Of a DNA stretch of 64,000 nt, positions 52,080 to 60,251 are shown in pieces (the stretch's first letter is position 1; each line of letters starts with the position of its first letter). Location: assembly GCA_036381835.1 (NCBI GenBank), contig DASVCA010000090.1, positions 9,155 to 73,154 on the forward strand, given 5' to 3'. Under the pieces are notes generated by a model. That model searched no databases. It was given only the letters and a program-made list of their open reading frames with translations, and was not told where the DNA came from. This stretch comes from DASULK01 sp036381835 (lineage in GTDB: Bacteria; Actinomycetota; Actinomycetes; Mycobacteriales; Micromonosporaceae). Position numbers and translations under genes: made by a program.

Positions 52080-52085
52080 ACCTTA
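52080..52085 (-). promoter_or_regulatory. -10 box for leaderless pterin dehydratase gene
   Basis: TAAGGT, 6 nt, then ATG, with no ribosome site. Confidence 0.6.
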
Positions 52086-52202
52086 GCGCACACGGCCGCC
52101 GATACGGCCCGCATCCTATGACTGTCGCACCCGGATACTAGGCTGACCGCGGGTTGAAAAAGTCTGATTGACCCGGGTTTCCCACGGGGAGGAGAACAAG
52201 TA

Positions 52203-52982
52203 GTGAGGATTCGACGGTTGGCGCTCGCCGGGCTGGGCCTTGCCACAGCGCTGCTGGTTGGCGTCGGTGGTTGCGGCACCGACGCCGGCGGCAACGGCTC
52301 GTCGTCGGACAAGGCGGCCGACTCGGCGTCGCAGCAGAGTGCGCTGGAAGCGCTCACCGCGGCGGGAAAGAAGCTCGGTGAAGACACCTTCAAGATGCAG
52401 ATGACGCTCACCGATGGCGTTACGGCAACGGGCGTCATCGATCCCGCCGGGAAGAAGTCGTCCCTGACCCTCGACTTCTCGGACGAAGAGGGCGAGTTCA
52501 AGATCGATGCGATCGTGATCGGCGACGACGCCTACGTGAAGCTGGCCGGCATGCCGATGATGCCCGACAAGTGGATGCACCTCACCGGGTCGAGCGCTAA
52601 CAGCGAGAGCATTCTCGGCCGGCTGAAGTCCGACGATCCGACCAGGTTCGGGGACCTGTCCGCGGGTCTGATCACCGTGGAGCGGGACGGCGACCGCGGT
52701 TTCAAGGGCACCATCGATCTGACCAAGACCAAGGAGACGGTGGACGAGGAAACGGTGAAGGCCCTCGGCGACAAGGCCAGCGCCGTCCCGTTCACGGCGA
52801 AGGTCGATGACCAGGGCCGACTGGTGGAGATGGTCATCGACATGAGCGCCATCGATCCGAAGCTCGGGAAGATGACGACCACCTACTCCGACTTCGGGGC
52901 ACCGGTGGACATCAAAGCGCCGCCGGCCAGCGAGATCATGGAGGCGCCGGAGGGCATGCTGGACGCCCCCTTGTCCAGCTGA
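52203..52982 (+). CDS. LppX/LprG-type lipoprotein
   Basis: The 259-residue protein has a signal peptide with lipobox ending VGGC (lipid-modified Cys24) and a Ser/Gly linker. The LppX_LprAFG fold follows: TFKMQMTLTDGVTATGVIDP, GDDAYVKLAGMPMMPDKWM and FTAKVDDQGRLVEMVIDM. In mycobacteria these carry triacylated lipids to the outer layer. Here the cargo is unknown because no mycomembrane is expected. GGGAGGAG precedes the GTG start. A -10-like TAGGCT lies at about 52139. Confidence 0.9.
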   Translation: MRIRRLALAGLGLATALLVGVGGCGTDAGGNGSSSDKAADSASQQSALEALTAAGKKLGEDTFKMQMTLTDGVTATGVIDPAGKKSSLTLDFSDEEGEFKIDAIVIGDDAYVKLAGMPMMPDKWMHLTGSSANSESILGRLKSDDPTRFGDLSAGLITVERDGDRGFKGTIDLTKTKETVDEETVKALGDKASAVPFTAKVDDQGRLVEMVIDMSAIDPKLGKMTTTYSDFGAPVDIKAPPASEIMEAPEGMLDAPLSS

Positions 52983-53007
52983 CCACCTCCGGGCAACCCG
53001 CATACCG

Positions 53008-53044
53008 TCGGTGGGGCGGCGCAGTCGGCACCGCCCCACCGACG
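53008..53044. terminator. Bidirectional terminator between the lipoprotein gene and cutA
   Basis: Perfect 13-bp arms (53008-53020, 53032-53044) and an 11-nt loop sit between two convergent genes, 25 bp from one stop and 2 bp from the other. Confidence 0.78.
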
Positions 53045-53046
53045 GG

Positions 53047-53367
53047 CTACACCCGAGTCTGCTCGACGACCCAGGCGGCATAGTCCGGATTCCCGCTGTC
53101 CACGGTGGCGACCAGGATCTCCGGCACTTCGTAGGGGTGCTGCGCGCGTACCTGCTCCACCAGCGCCGCCACCCGGTCCGGAGCGGTCTTGAACTGCACC
53201 GACCACTCGGTCGCCGTCTCCCGCACCGCCTGCCACCAGTAGGTGCTCTCGACCTGGCCGCCGACCTGAGCACACGCCGCCAGCCGGCGCTCCACGGCCT
53301 CCGCCGCCAGCCGGTCGGCCGCAGCACGGTCGTCGACGACCGTCGTCACCACGCTGATCTGGTCCAC
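53047..53367 (-). CDS. cutA: CutA divalent-cation tolerance family protein
   Basis: The 106-residue trimeric ferredoxin-like protein has AAEAVERRLAACAQVGGQVES, STYWWQAVRETATEWSVQFK and QHPYEVPEILV, the family blocks. The name comes from copper tolerance in E. coli, but the biochemical role is uncertain. The GTG at 53367 follows TATGGT by 6 nt without a ribosome site. The longer frame reaching 53658 is a shadow of the glycosyltransferase. Confidence 0.93.
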   Translation of the reverse strand: MDQISVVTTVVDDRAAADRLAAEAVERRLAACAQVGGQVESTYWWQAVRETATEWSVQFKTAPDRVAALVEQVRAQHPYEVPEILVATVDSGNPDYAAWVVEQTRV

Positions 53368-53373
53368 GCAAGC

Positions 53374-53379
53374 ACCATA
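53374..53379 (-). promoter_or_regulatory. -10 box for leaderless cutA
   Basis: TATGGT, 6 nt, then GTG, and no ribosome site. Confidence 0.55.
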
Positions 53380-53413
53380 CGACCGACCTCGCCACAACCT
53401 GGTCCCCGCACGG

Positions 53414-54523
53414 TCACCAAGCGCCGGAGGGGAGCAGCCCCTCCGCGGTCGGCGTCGCCGACCGGTCGGTCGCCCACCGGCGGTACACACGCTCGTACCC
53501 CTCGGCCATCCGCTCCGCCGAGAACCGTTCCCGCACGTGCCGCACACACTCACGCGGGTCGATCGCCGCCACGTTCCGCAGCGCTTCGGGCAGCTCATCG
53601 GGATCATCGCAGACCAGCCCGGTGCGACCGTGCGCCACCAACTCGGGCACGGCGCCACGCCGGAGCGCGACCACCGGCGTGCCCGCGGCCATGGCCTCCA
53701 GCATGACCATCCCGAACGGCTCCTCCCACCGGATCGGCATGATCAGACACCGGGCGTCCCGCAGCAGCGCCATGGTGTGATCGCGGGCGGCGTTGCGCAG
53801 CAGGGTGACATCCGGCCCGAGCATCGGCTCGATCACCTCGCGCAGATACCGTTGCTCGCTCACCTCGTTGGCCTTGCCCGCCAGCACCAGCGGCAGGCCG
53901 GCGGCCCGGCAGGCTTGGATCGCGAGATCCGGCCCCTTGTCGGGGGTGAACCGGGCCAACCACAGGACCGGCCCCTCGCCCCGGGTCGGATCCGTCGTCA
54001 TATCGTCCGCGGGCAGTCCGTGGTGGACGACCGCCGCCCAGGGCAACTGCGGCGCGATCCGACATTGCGCGGTAGAGATCGCCACCAGCCCCACCAGGGG
54101 ATCGACGTCGGCCAGCAGATCACCGAGCTCGCCGACGGGCCGGCCGTGCACGGTCACCACCGTCGGCACCCGTCGCCGTGGCGCGAGCAACGGGCCTGCC
54201 GTGGTGTGGTCGTGCACGATGTCGAAATCGCCCTCGGCGATGATCCGGTCGGCGCGGGCGAGGTGCGCCAGCTCGGGGATGGTCTGGCCGAGCCGCGCAT
54301 GCTGCAATTCCCGGCTGGTGGAGACGAACGCGGTGGCCGAAGTGCCCGTCCGGGTACCGGCACCGAGCAGGGTCACCTGATGGCCGCGCGCGACCAAGGC
54401 GTCGATCAGGGCCGAACAGACGTGTTCCAGCCCCCCGTAACCGTGTGGCGGCAGCTCGTACCACGGGGGCACCACCATCGCGATACGCAGGGGTCGCGGC
54501 GGTTCGGGCGGCGGCTGACTCAT
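53414..54523 (-). CDS. GT4-family glycosyltransferase
   Basis: The 369-residue GT-B enzyme has the N-terminal loop PHGYGGLEHVCSALIDALV and a linker with WLARFTPDKGPDLAI. The C-terminal nucleotide-sugar EX7E-type motif is in EEPFGMVMLEAMAAGTPVVA with GAVPELV. The donor and acceptor are unknown. Its glycogen- or trehalose-type look is only family resemblance. GGGAGGCCGTAG precedes the ATG. A 102-bp gap with no further gene separates it from the BON gene. Confidence 0.9.
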   Translation of the reverse strand: MSQPPPEPPRPLRIAMVVPPWYELPPHGYGGLEHVCSALIDALVARGHQVTLLGAGTRTGTSATAFVSTSRELQHARLGQTIPELAHLARADRIIAEGDFDIVHDHTTAGPLLAPRRRVPTVVTVHGRPVGELGDLLADVDPLVGLVAISTAQCRIAPQLPWAAVVHHGLPADDMTTDPTRGEGPVLWLARFTPDKGPDLAIQACRAAGLPLVLAGKANEVSEQRYLREVIEPMLGPDVTLLRNAARDHTMALLRDARCLIMPIRWEEPFGMVMLEAMAAGTPVVALRRGAVPELVAHGRTGLVCDDPDELPEALRNVAAIDPRECVRHVRERFSAERMAEGYERVYRRWATDRSATPTAEGLLPSGAW

Positions 54524-54625
54524 CTACGGCCTCCCACGTTTCGGTCCGGGACTCCGCGGCCCGGCCCGTGGTCGAATTCCCGGTCCACCCACGGGATAAA
54601 CCTCGCGCGACTTACGGTCGTCGAT

Positions 54626-55303
54626 TCAGAACGCCACGGTCAGCCGGTTCTCCACCTCGCCGATGCCCGGAGCCGACCAGGCCACCCGCTCTGCCTCGTC
54701 CCGCTCCAGTCGGGACCGCACCGCACCGGTGAGGACGACCCGATCCCCCACCACCTCGACGTCGATCAGTTGCGCGTCCGTCTCCGCCGTACGGACCAGC
54801 GCGTCCCGGATCCGGCGGGAGAGGTCACGGTGGGAAGGCGGGGTGTGCGGGCGCACGGAGATCAGGTTGGTGACGCCGCGAACTCCGGTCATCCGCCGGG
54901 CGTTGCGTTCCGCGGCCCGCTTCTGGTACTGCCACTCGACTTCGCCGCGCAGCAGCACCCAGCCGTTCGCCACCGTCACGTCCAACCGCTCCGACGGCAC
55001 GAAGGAGTCCCACTCCAGCGCCCGGCTCACCGCCAACGCGATCTCCGCATCGGTGCGCTCCGCCGCCCCGGTGAGCCGTACCTCGATGTCGTTGGCCACG
55101 GCGCGCACCCCTCGGACCCGGTGGGCGCTGCGCTCGGCCGCCCACTTACGGGCGTAACTGTCCACCCAACCGGTCAGGGTCACCACTCCGTCGGAGACCG
55201 TCACGCCGATGTCGTTGGGTTGCACCCGGGCATCCCAGGCCAGTTCGTCCAGCACGTCGCGCTGGATCTCCTGGTCGATTCGAGCGACCGGTGGGTTCGC
55301 CAT
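54626..55303 (-). CDS. Protein with three BON domains
   Basis: The 225-residue protein is three BON repeats at about 10-75, 85-150 and 157-225. Each has the pattern helix, V-x-V-x-x-G-x-V-x-L-x-G, helix, GV-x-x-V-x-N (for example VSDGVVTLTGWVDS and VANGWVLLRGEVEW). BON domains bind phospholipid or partner proteins in envelope stress proteins such as OsmY. There is no signal peptide, so it acts in the cytosol. GGGGAGGGAAGCG precedes the ATG. Confidence 0.9.
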   Translation of the reverse strand: MANPPVARIDQEIQRDVLDELAWDARVQPNDIGVTVSDGVVTLTGWVDSYARKWAAERSAHRVRGVRAVANDIEVRLTGAAERTDAEIALAVSRALEWDSFVPSERLDVTVANGWVLLRGEVEWQYQKRAAERNARRMTGVRGVTNLISVRPHTPPSHRDLSRRIRDALVRTAETDAQLIDVEVVGDRVVLTGAVRSRLERDEAERVAWSAPGIGEVENRLTVAF

Positions 55304-55399
55304 CGCTTCCCTCCCCGTTCCGGTTCCGGTGGCATCCCCTATTCGGGCAAACCAGGGTGAGTTTGCGCTTACCCGGCGCGGCTGTCGCGGAAACGGAGA

Positions 55400-55449
55400 G
55401 AGCGGCGGGCGACGAGACCAACCCCCGAAGGCCTCGCCGCCCGCCGCTC
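55400..55449 (-). terminator. Terminator hairpin after the HtrA gene
   Basis: 17-bp arms (55400-55416 and 55433-55449) with a single mismatch and a 16-nt loop, 50 nt after the htrA stop. The remainder of 55304-55498 shows no gene. Confidence 0.65.
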
Positions 55450-55498
55450 CTGGGGAGGAGATGAGGGTTTCACCCCCGCGGCGGAGTACCGCTTCTAC

Positions 55499-56905
55499 CT
55501 ATGACGCTTCCGCGAGCGTCACGGTTGCCGTCATCTCCACGTCATTTCGTTTGTAGCTCACCTGGACCCGGTCGCCGACCTTCCCGGACTGGACTGCCGT
55601 GACCAATCCGTCCGCATCCTTGATCACCTTGTCCCCGAAGCGGATGATCACATCGCCCTGCCGGATGCCGGCCTGGTCCGCGGGGCTGCCCGGGACCACG
55701 CTGCCGACCAGGGCCCCGCCCCCTTCCGCATCGGTGATCGACACGCCGAGGGTCGGGTGGCTGATCTTCTCACCCTTCATCAGGGCGTCCGCGACCGCCT
55801 TGGCCTTGTTGCTGGGAATCGCGAAGCCGAGCCCGATATTGCCGGTGCCCTGCCCGTCGGTGGCGATGGCGGTGTTGATGCCGATCACCTCACCGCGCGT
55901 GTTGACCAACGCCCCGCCCGAGTTCCCGGGGTTGATCGGAGCGTCGGTCTGCAGCAGACCGGCGATGGACGCCCCGCCCTGCATCGGCCCTGGCCCGCCG
56001 GCCCGGATGGTGCGGTTCTTGGCGCTGATGATCCCGGCGGTGACGGATCCGTCCAGTCCCAGCGGACTACCGATGGCGAGCACGGTGTCCCCCACTCGCA
56101 TGGCGTCGCTGTCGCCGAACCTGGCCGGGGACAGGCCGGAGACACCGGCCGCCTTGACGACGGCGAGGTCGGTACGGGGGTCGGTGCCGATCACCCGCGC
56201 GGCGGCGGTCTTGCCGTCGGCGAAGACCACCCGCAATCGCCCGCCGAGCACCCCCTCGACGACGTGGTTGTTGGTGAGAATGTAGCCGTCCGCCGTCAGC
56301 ACCACGCCGGACCCGCCGCCGCCGGCGGTACCGATCGAAACCACGCTGTCCTGCACCGACGCGGCGATTCCCGGCAGGTCGGCCGCCTCGATGACCGGGG
56401 CGGCGGTGTAGGCGGGGCCGTCGGACCGCTCGTCGACGGTGCCGAGGGCGATCGCCCCGCCCGCGATCCCGGCACCCGCCATCAGCACCAGCGCGATCGC
56501 GCCGGTGAGGACCACCTTGGCCGCCTTGACCGCCCCGGACTGCATCTGCGGGCCTGCCGGCTGCGGCGCCCAACCGTAGGACGGTGGGCCGCCCGGGTAC
56601 GGGGGGAGGGGTGGGACGACACCGCCGGCCTGGGCCGGCCCGGGCTGCGGTTGGCTCTGCGGCCCGGGCCAGGCAGGTCCGTGCTGCGGCTGCCCGGGTG
56701 GCAGGGGTGCCGCCGGTGAAGCGGGCGAGAGCGGAGCAGTCGTTTCGGAGGGTGCTCCCGGGGGGTGGGCCACCACCGGTTCGACTGCGGTGTCCTGCGG
56801 CGGCGAGCCGTCCGGGGCCGCGGTGACCGGTGGTTGCGGGATGTTCTGCCCGGATTCGCCCTTCGGAACGCCCGGCTGCTCCGGAACGTGCGTCTGCTCG
56901 CTCAT
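55499..56905 (-). CDS. HtrA/PepD-like membrane-anchored serine protease with PDZ domain
   Basis: The 468-residue protein has a 120-residue Pro/Gly/Gln-rich cytosolic tail and a membrane helix at about 129-155. The trypsin-like domain has His214 (TNNHVVEG), Asp246 (RTDLAVV) and Ser329 (NPGNSGGAL). A C-terminal PDZ domain at about 375-465 includes GSPADQAGIRQGDVII. It degrades or chaperones misfolded envelope proteins. It follows a kinase/regulator pair in the same order as mprA-mprB-pepD of M. tuberculosis. AAGGTGGACGT precedes the ATG. Confidence 0.95.
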   Translation of the reverse strand: MSEQTHVPEQPGVPKGESGQNIPQPPVTAAPDGSPPQDTAVEPVVAHPPGAPSETTAPLSPASPAAPLPPGQPQHGPAWPGPQSQPQPGPAQAGGVVPPLPPYPGGPPSYGWAPQPAGPQMQSGAVKAAKVVLTGAIALVLMAGAGIAGGAIALGTVDERSDGPAYTAAPVIEAADLPGIAASVQDSVVSIGTAGGGGSGVVLTADGYILTNNHVVEGVLGGRLRVVFADGKTAAARVIGTDPRTDLAVVKAAGVSGLSPARFGDSDAMRVGDTVLAIGSPLGLDGSVTAGIISAKNRTIRAGGPGPMQGGASIAGLLQTDAPINPGNSGGALVNTRGEVIGINTAIATDGQGTGNIGLGFAIPSNKAKAVADALMKGEKISHPTLGVSITDAEGGGALVGSVVPGSPADQAGIRQGDVIIRFGDKVIKDADGLVTAVQSGKVGDRVQVSYKRNDVEMTATVTLAEAS

Positions 56906-56949
56906 ACGTCCACCTTGCCTTACCACGCTTCGGGCTAACTGACTCGGGG

Positions 56950-56967
56950 CTGAAAACTTACTGAGAA
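56950..56967 (-). promoter_or_regulatory. Direct repeats before the HtrA gene (possible response-regulator site)
   Basis: On the minus strand TTCTCAG and TTTTCAG are spaced 11 nt start to start in the 65-bp gap between the kinase and htrA. An 11-bp phased direct repeat on one DNA face is how OmpR-type regulators commonly bind. Confidence 0.35.
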
Positions 56968-56970
56968 CAC

Positions 56971-58527
56971 TCAGTCCGGCTCCGGGCGGGACGATCGCGG
57001 CAGCCGTACCCAGAACGTCGCCCCACCCCCCGGGGTGTCCTTGACCCCGACGTCGCCGCCGTGCGCGGCCACCAGCGCGGCGACGATCGCCAGCCCCAGT
57101 CCGGTGCCGGTGGTGCCGTCGGTACGGCGGGTGCGGGCGACATCCGCCCGGTAGAACCGCTCGAAGACCCGCTCCGCCTGCTCGGGTGTCAACCCCGGCC
57201 CGGTGTCGGCGACCTCCACCACCGCCCAGTCGTCCTCGGCCCGAAGCCGCAGCGTGACCGACGCCTCCGGCGGGGTGTGGGCGAGGGCGTTGGCCATCAG
57301 GTTGCCGATGACCTGCCGCAGCCGGGCGTCGTCGCCGAGCACCACCAGCTCTGCTGCGCCCGACTCGATCTCCAACGTGATCCGACGCTGCGGGGCCACC
57401 GCGCGGGCGGCCTGCACCGCGTCGGCGGCGAGCACCGGCAGTTCGACCGGTACGAGTTCCAGCGGACGCTCCCGATCGAGCCGGGCGAGCAGCAGCAGGT
57501 CCTCGACCAGCAGCCCCATACGGGCCGCCTCGTCCTCGATGCGCCGGACCAGGCGAGCGGCCTCCTCCGGCGAGGCGGCGGCACCCTGCCGGTAGAGCTC
57601 GGCGAAGCCGCGAATGGTGGTCAGCGGGGTACGCAACTCGTGTGAGGCGTCGGCGACGAACTGCCGCATCCGTTCCTCGGATCGGCGGGCGCGCAGCTCG
57701 GAGGCCCGGGCCGCCTCCGCCGCCGCGCGGGCCGCCGACTCGGCGGCCCGCGCAGCCCCCTCGGATCGGGCACGGGCGGTGAACGCGGCCTCGATCTGGG
57801 CCAGCATCGCGTTCAGCGCTCGGGACAGCCGTCCCAACTCGGTCCTGGGCTCGACCGCGTCGGGTTCAGGGTCGGGAACCCGTCGGGTCAGATCACCGGC
57901 GGCGATGGCCGCCGCGGTCTGCTCGATCTGTACCAGCGTGCGCAGATTCGCCCGGACGATCGCCACCCCGAGCAGTGCGATGATCATCAGAATGGTGGTG
58001 CCGACCAGCGCGTCGATCACGACCAAGCGGCTGACGGCCAACTCGACGTCGGACAGGTCCTGTCCGACCGCCACGTACCGGCCTTCACCGAGATCGACGA
58101 CGATCATCCGCCAGTGGGTGCGCCGGTCCGCGGCGGTGGCGGTGAACGCCTCACCGTCCGAATGCTGCTCGAACCACCGCAGGATCCGGTCGAGATCGTC
58201 CTGATCGAAGTGACTCGGCCGGAAGTAGTCGGCGAGCGGTGCGGGTAGGTCGTCGGTGTGGAACCGCGGGTCGAAGACGGCTTGAACACGGTACGACCCG
58301 TCGGTGCTGACCACCAGATAGTCGGTGGGCAGGCTCGGCGTCCCACTGGGCAGCGCGGAGGTCAGCTGACGGTAGTAGGAGCGCAGTTCGCCGTCGACCT
58401 TGCCGACCAGGTAGTCGCGGAGGAAGTAGGTGCTGGACACCCCGATGATCACCAGCGCGGCGACGACCAGCGCCATCACGGAGGCGACCAGCTTGATGCT
58501 GAGCGGAACGTGGCGCAGCAGTCTCAT
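56971..58527 (-). CDS. Sensor histidine kinase (MprB-like)
   Basis: The 518-residue protein has membrane helix 1 at about 10-35, an outside sensor domain to about 165, and helix 2 at 167-190. A HAMP linker with GDLTRRVPDPEP and an Ala/Arg/Glu coiled coil (250-285) follow. The H-box is HELRTPLTTIRGF (His296). The ATPase has N, G1 and G2 boxes, including VADTGPGLTPEQ and GTGLGLAIV. The ATG overlaps the response-regulator stop (ATGA). Gene order and domain layout match MprB. Confidence 0.95.
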   Translation of the reverse strand: MRLLRHVPLSIKLVASVMALVVAALVIIGVSSTYFLRDYLVGKVDGELRSYYRQLTSALPSGTPSLPTDYLVVSTDGSYRVQAVFDPRFHTDDLPAPLADYFRPSHFDQDDLDRILRWFEQHSDGEAFTATAADRRTHWRMIVVDLGEGRYVAVGQDLSDVELAVSRLVVIDALVGTTILMIIALLGVAIVRANLRTLVQIEQTAAAIAAGDLTRRVPDPEPDAVEPRTELGRLSRALNAMLAQIEAAFTARARSEGAARAAESAARAAAEAARASELRARRSEERMRQFVADASHELRTPLTTIRGFAELYRQGAAASPEEAARLVRRIEDEAARMGLLVEDLLLLARLDRERPLELVPVELPVLAADAVQAARAVAPQRRITLEIESGAAELVVLGDDARLRQVIGNLMANALAHTPPEASVTLRLRAEDDWAVVEVADTGPGLTPEQAERVFERFYRADVARTRRTDGTTGTGLGLAIVAALVAAHGGDVGVKDTPGGGATFWVRLPRSSRPEPD

Positions 58528-59225
58528 GTCGGCGGTCTGCGCAGCACGTACCCGACCCCCCGGATGGTGTGGATCAGGCGGGGCTCGACGTTATCGATCT
58601 TGCGCCGCAGGTAGGAGATGTAGGACTCGACGATGTTGTCGTCGCCCCGGAAGTCGTAGTTCCAGACGTGGTCGAGGATCTGCGCCTTGGACAGCACCCG
58701 GTTGGCGTTGAGCATCAGGTATCGCAGCAGCTTGAACTCGGTCGGCGACAGCTGCACGCGCCGGCCGGCACGGTACACCTCGTGCGTCTCCTCGTCCAAC
58801 TCCAGATCGGCGAAGGTCAGCCGGGACGGCTGGTGCTCCCCGGTGGCGGTACGCCGCAGTACCGCCCGGATGCGGGCGGTCAACTCCTCCAGGCTGAACG
58901 GCTTGGTGACGTAGTCGTCTCCGCCCAGAGTGAGCCCGCGGATTTTGTCGTCGGTGGCGTCCCGGGCCGTCAGGAAGATCACCGGCACGTGTTCGCCGCC
59001 CTCGCGCATGCGCCGGATCACCTCGAAGCCATCCAGGTCGGGCAGCATGATATCGAGCACGACCAGGTCCGGGCGGTGCTCGGCCGCGACGGTCAACGCG
59101 TCCTTGCCGCTGGTCACCGTACGCACGTCGAATCCGGCGAAGCGGAGGCTGGCGGTGAGCAGTTCCAGGATGTTCGGGTCGTCCTCGACGACGAGCAGTC
59201 GTGCCTCGGTGCGCGCTGCGGTCAT
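58524..59225 (-). CDS. OmpR-family response regulator (MprA-like)
   Basis: The 233-residue protein has a receiver domain with VVEDDPN and phospho-acceptor Asp58 in VVLDIMLPDLDG, then FLTARDA and KPFSLEEL. The winged helix has RVQLSPTEFKLLRYLM and the recognition part VESYISYLRRKID. It controls the downstream kinase and, by context, the htrA gene. The ATG at 59225 is chosen; the upstream open frame adds an unlikely Arg/Thr-rich stretch. Confidence 0.95.
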   Translation of the reverse strand: MTAARTEARLLVVEDDPNILELLTASLRFAGFDVRTVTSGKDALTVAAEHRPDLVVLDIMLPDLDGFEVIRRMREGGEHVPVIFLTARDATDDKIRGLTLGGDDYVTKPFSLEELTARIRAVLRRTATGEHQPSRLTFADLELDEETHEVYRAGRRVQLSPTEFKLLRYLMLNANRVLSKAQILDHVWNYDFRGDDNIVESYISYLRRKIDNVEPRLIHTIRGVGYVLRRPPT

Positions 59226-59256
59226 GGCGCCATCATCCGTCGTCGACCTGCGTCGC

Positions 59257-59272
59257 ACCTGTGACATACCTG
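59257..59272 (-). promoter_or_regulatory. 11-bp phased direct repeat upstream of the response regulator
   Basis: The + strand reads ACCTG at 59257 and again at 59268, exactly 11 bp apart, 32-47 bp upstream of the regulator ATG. This suggests an autoregulatory site like that proposed before htrA. Confidence 0.3.
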
Positions 59273-59294
59273 AAGAATCGCTGGGAGCTACGGC

Positions 59295-59381
59295 TCAACG
59301 CAGCGCCCGGTCCAGCTCCGCTGCGGCGCCCCGGTCACCGCCGCGGGCTGCCAGGACGTCGGCCAGGGCCCGGATGGCGGG
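59295..59381 (-). pseudogene. Remnant of a TPR-type coding end
   Basis: Reading the minus strand, a 28-codon stretch ending in TGA gives AIRALADVLAARGGDRGAA, then AELDRALR. It looks like the last helix pair of a tetratricopeptide protein. A stop lies a few codons before it in the same frame, with no start. It may be the decayed end of a lost gene or a chance frame. Confidence 0.3.
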
Positions 59382-59444
59382 ACTCGATGGCGTTCACTCC
59401 GTGCGATTATCGTCGGGCCCTGGCACGCGAACAGAGAGACCGAA

Positions 59445-60107
59445 ATGATCATAGATTCACGGTTCAACGGGCCGCCCGGTACGGGCAACGGCGGCTACAC
59501 CTGCGGCCGGTTCGCCACCGCCCACCCCGGCCCCGGCCCGGTCGAGGTGACCCTGCGCAAGCCGCCGCCGCTGGACGCGCCCCTGACCACCACCGCGACG
59601 ACCGACGGTCGCATCGAGATACGCGACCCGGACGGCGAACTGATCGGCCAGGTCGCGCCGGCCGACCCGTTCACGGTGACGATCGCCCCGGTCCCCTGGG
59701 CGGCTGCGGTCGAGGTCTCCGCGGCGTACCCCGGGTTCACCGATCACCCCTTCCCCACCTGCTACGTCTGCGGGCCGAAGCGCGACGACGGGCTGGGTGT
59801 CTTCCCCGGTGTGCTCCCGGACGGGCGGACCGCCGCGCCGTTCGTCGTCCCCGAAGACGTCTCGGCGGCGACCGTCTGGGCGGCACTGGACTGCCCGGGC
59901 GGGTGGGCCATCATCACCCCGGGCCGACCGTACGTGCTCGGTCGGATGGCGGCGACGGTCTCCGCGGTGCCCGCCCCCGGTGACAGGTGCGTCGTGGTCG
60001 GCCGGATGGTGCGCAGCGAAGGGCGAAAAGCCGAGGTGCAGACGATGCTGTACGGCCCGGGCGGCGAGCCTCTCGGTTACGCCCGCGCCACCTGGATCGC
60101 CATCTAG
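59445..60107 (+). CDS. Hotdog-fold thioesterase-like protein
   Basis: The 220-residue protein opens with FNGPPGTGNGGYTCGRFA, a motif of double-hotdog proteins. The second half has FPTCYVCGPKRDDGLGVFPG and WAALDCPGGWAI, then a beta-rich end. Related actinobacterial proteins are annotated as PaaI or acyl-CoA thioesterase-like, without a known substrate. AGAGAGACCGAA precedes the ATG. It is divergent from the two-component genes. Confidence 0.75.
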   Translation: MIIDSRFNGPPGTGNGGYTCGRFATAHPGPGPVEVTLRKPPPLDAPLTTTATTDGRIEIRDPDGELIGQVAPADPFTVTIAPVPWAAAVEVSAAYPGFTDHPFPTCYVCGPKRDDGLGVFPGVLPDGRTAAPFVVPEDVSAATVWAALDCPGGWAIITPGRPYVLGRMAATVSAVPAPGDRCVVVGRMVRSEGRKAEVQTMLYGPGGEPLGYARATWIAI

Positions 60108-60189
60108 ACCGGGCTCGCCGCGGCCGCCGTGCCCGACGGATCCCGCCAGAACAAGCAACGATCTCCGGGCTGACCCCGATTGCCCCCCC

Positions 60190-60195
60190 TTGACA
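60190..60195 (+). promoter_or_regulatory. Candidate -35 box of the ABC transporter operon
   Basis: A consensus TTGACA lies 57 nt before the ATPase ATG. No matching -10 is clear at 17-18 nt, so this is tentative. Confidence 0.3.
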
Positions 60196-60251
60196 GCGAC
60201 GGGCAGGCTGAGTGCCGGTGCCGCCTACGGCGCCCGTGAGAGAGGAGAACG

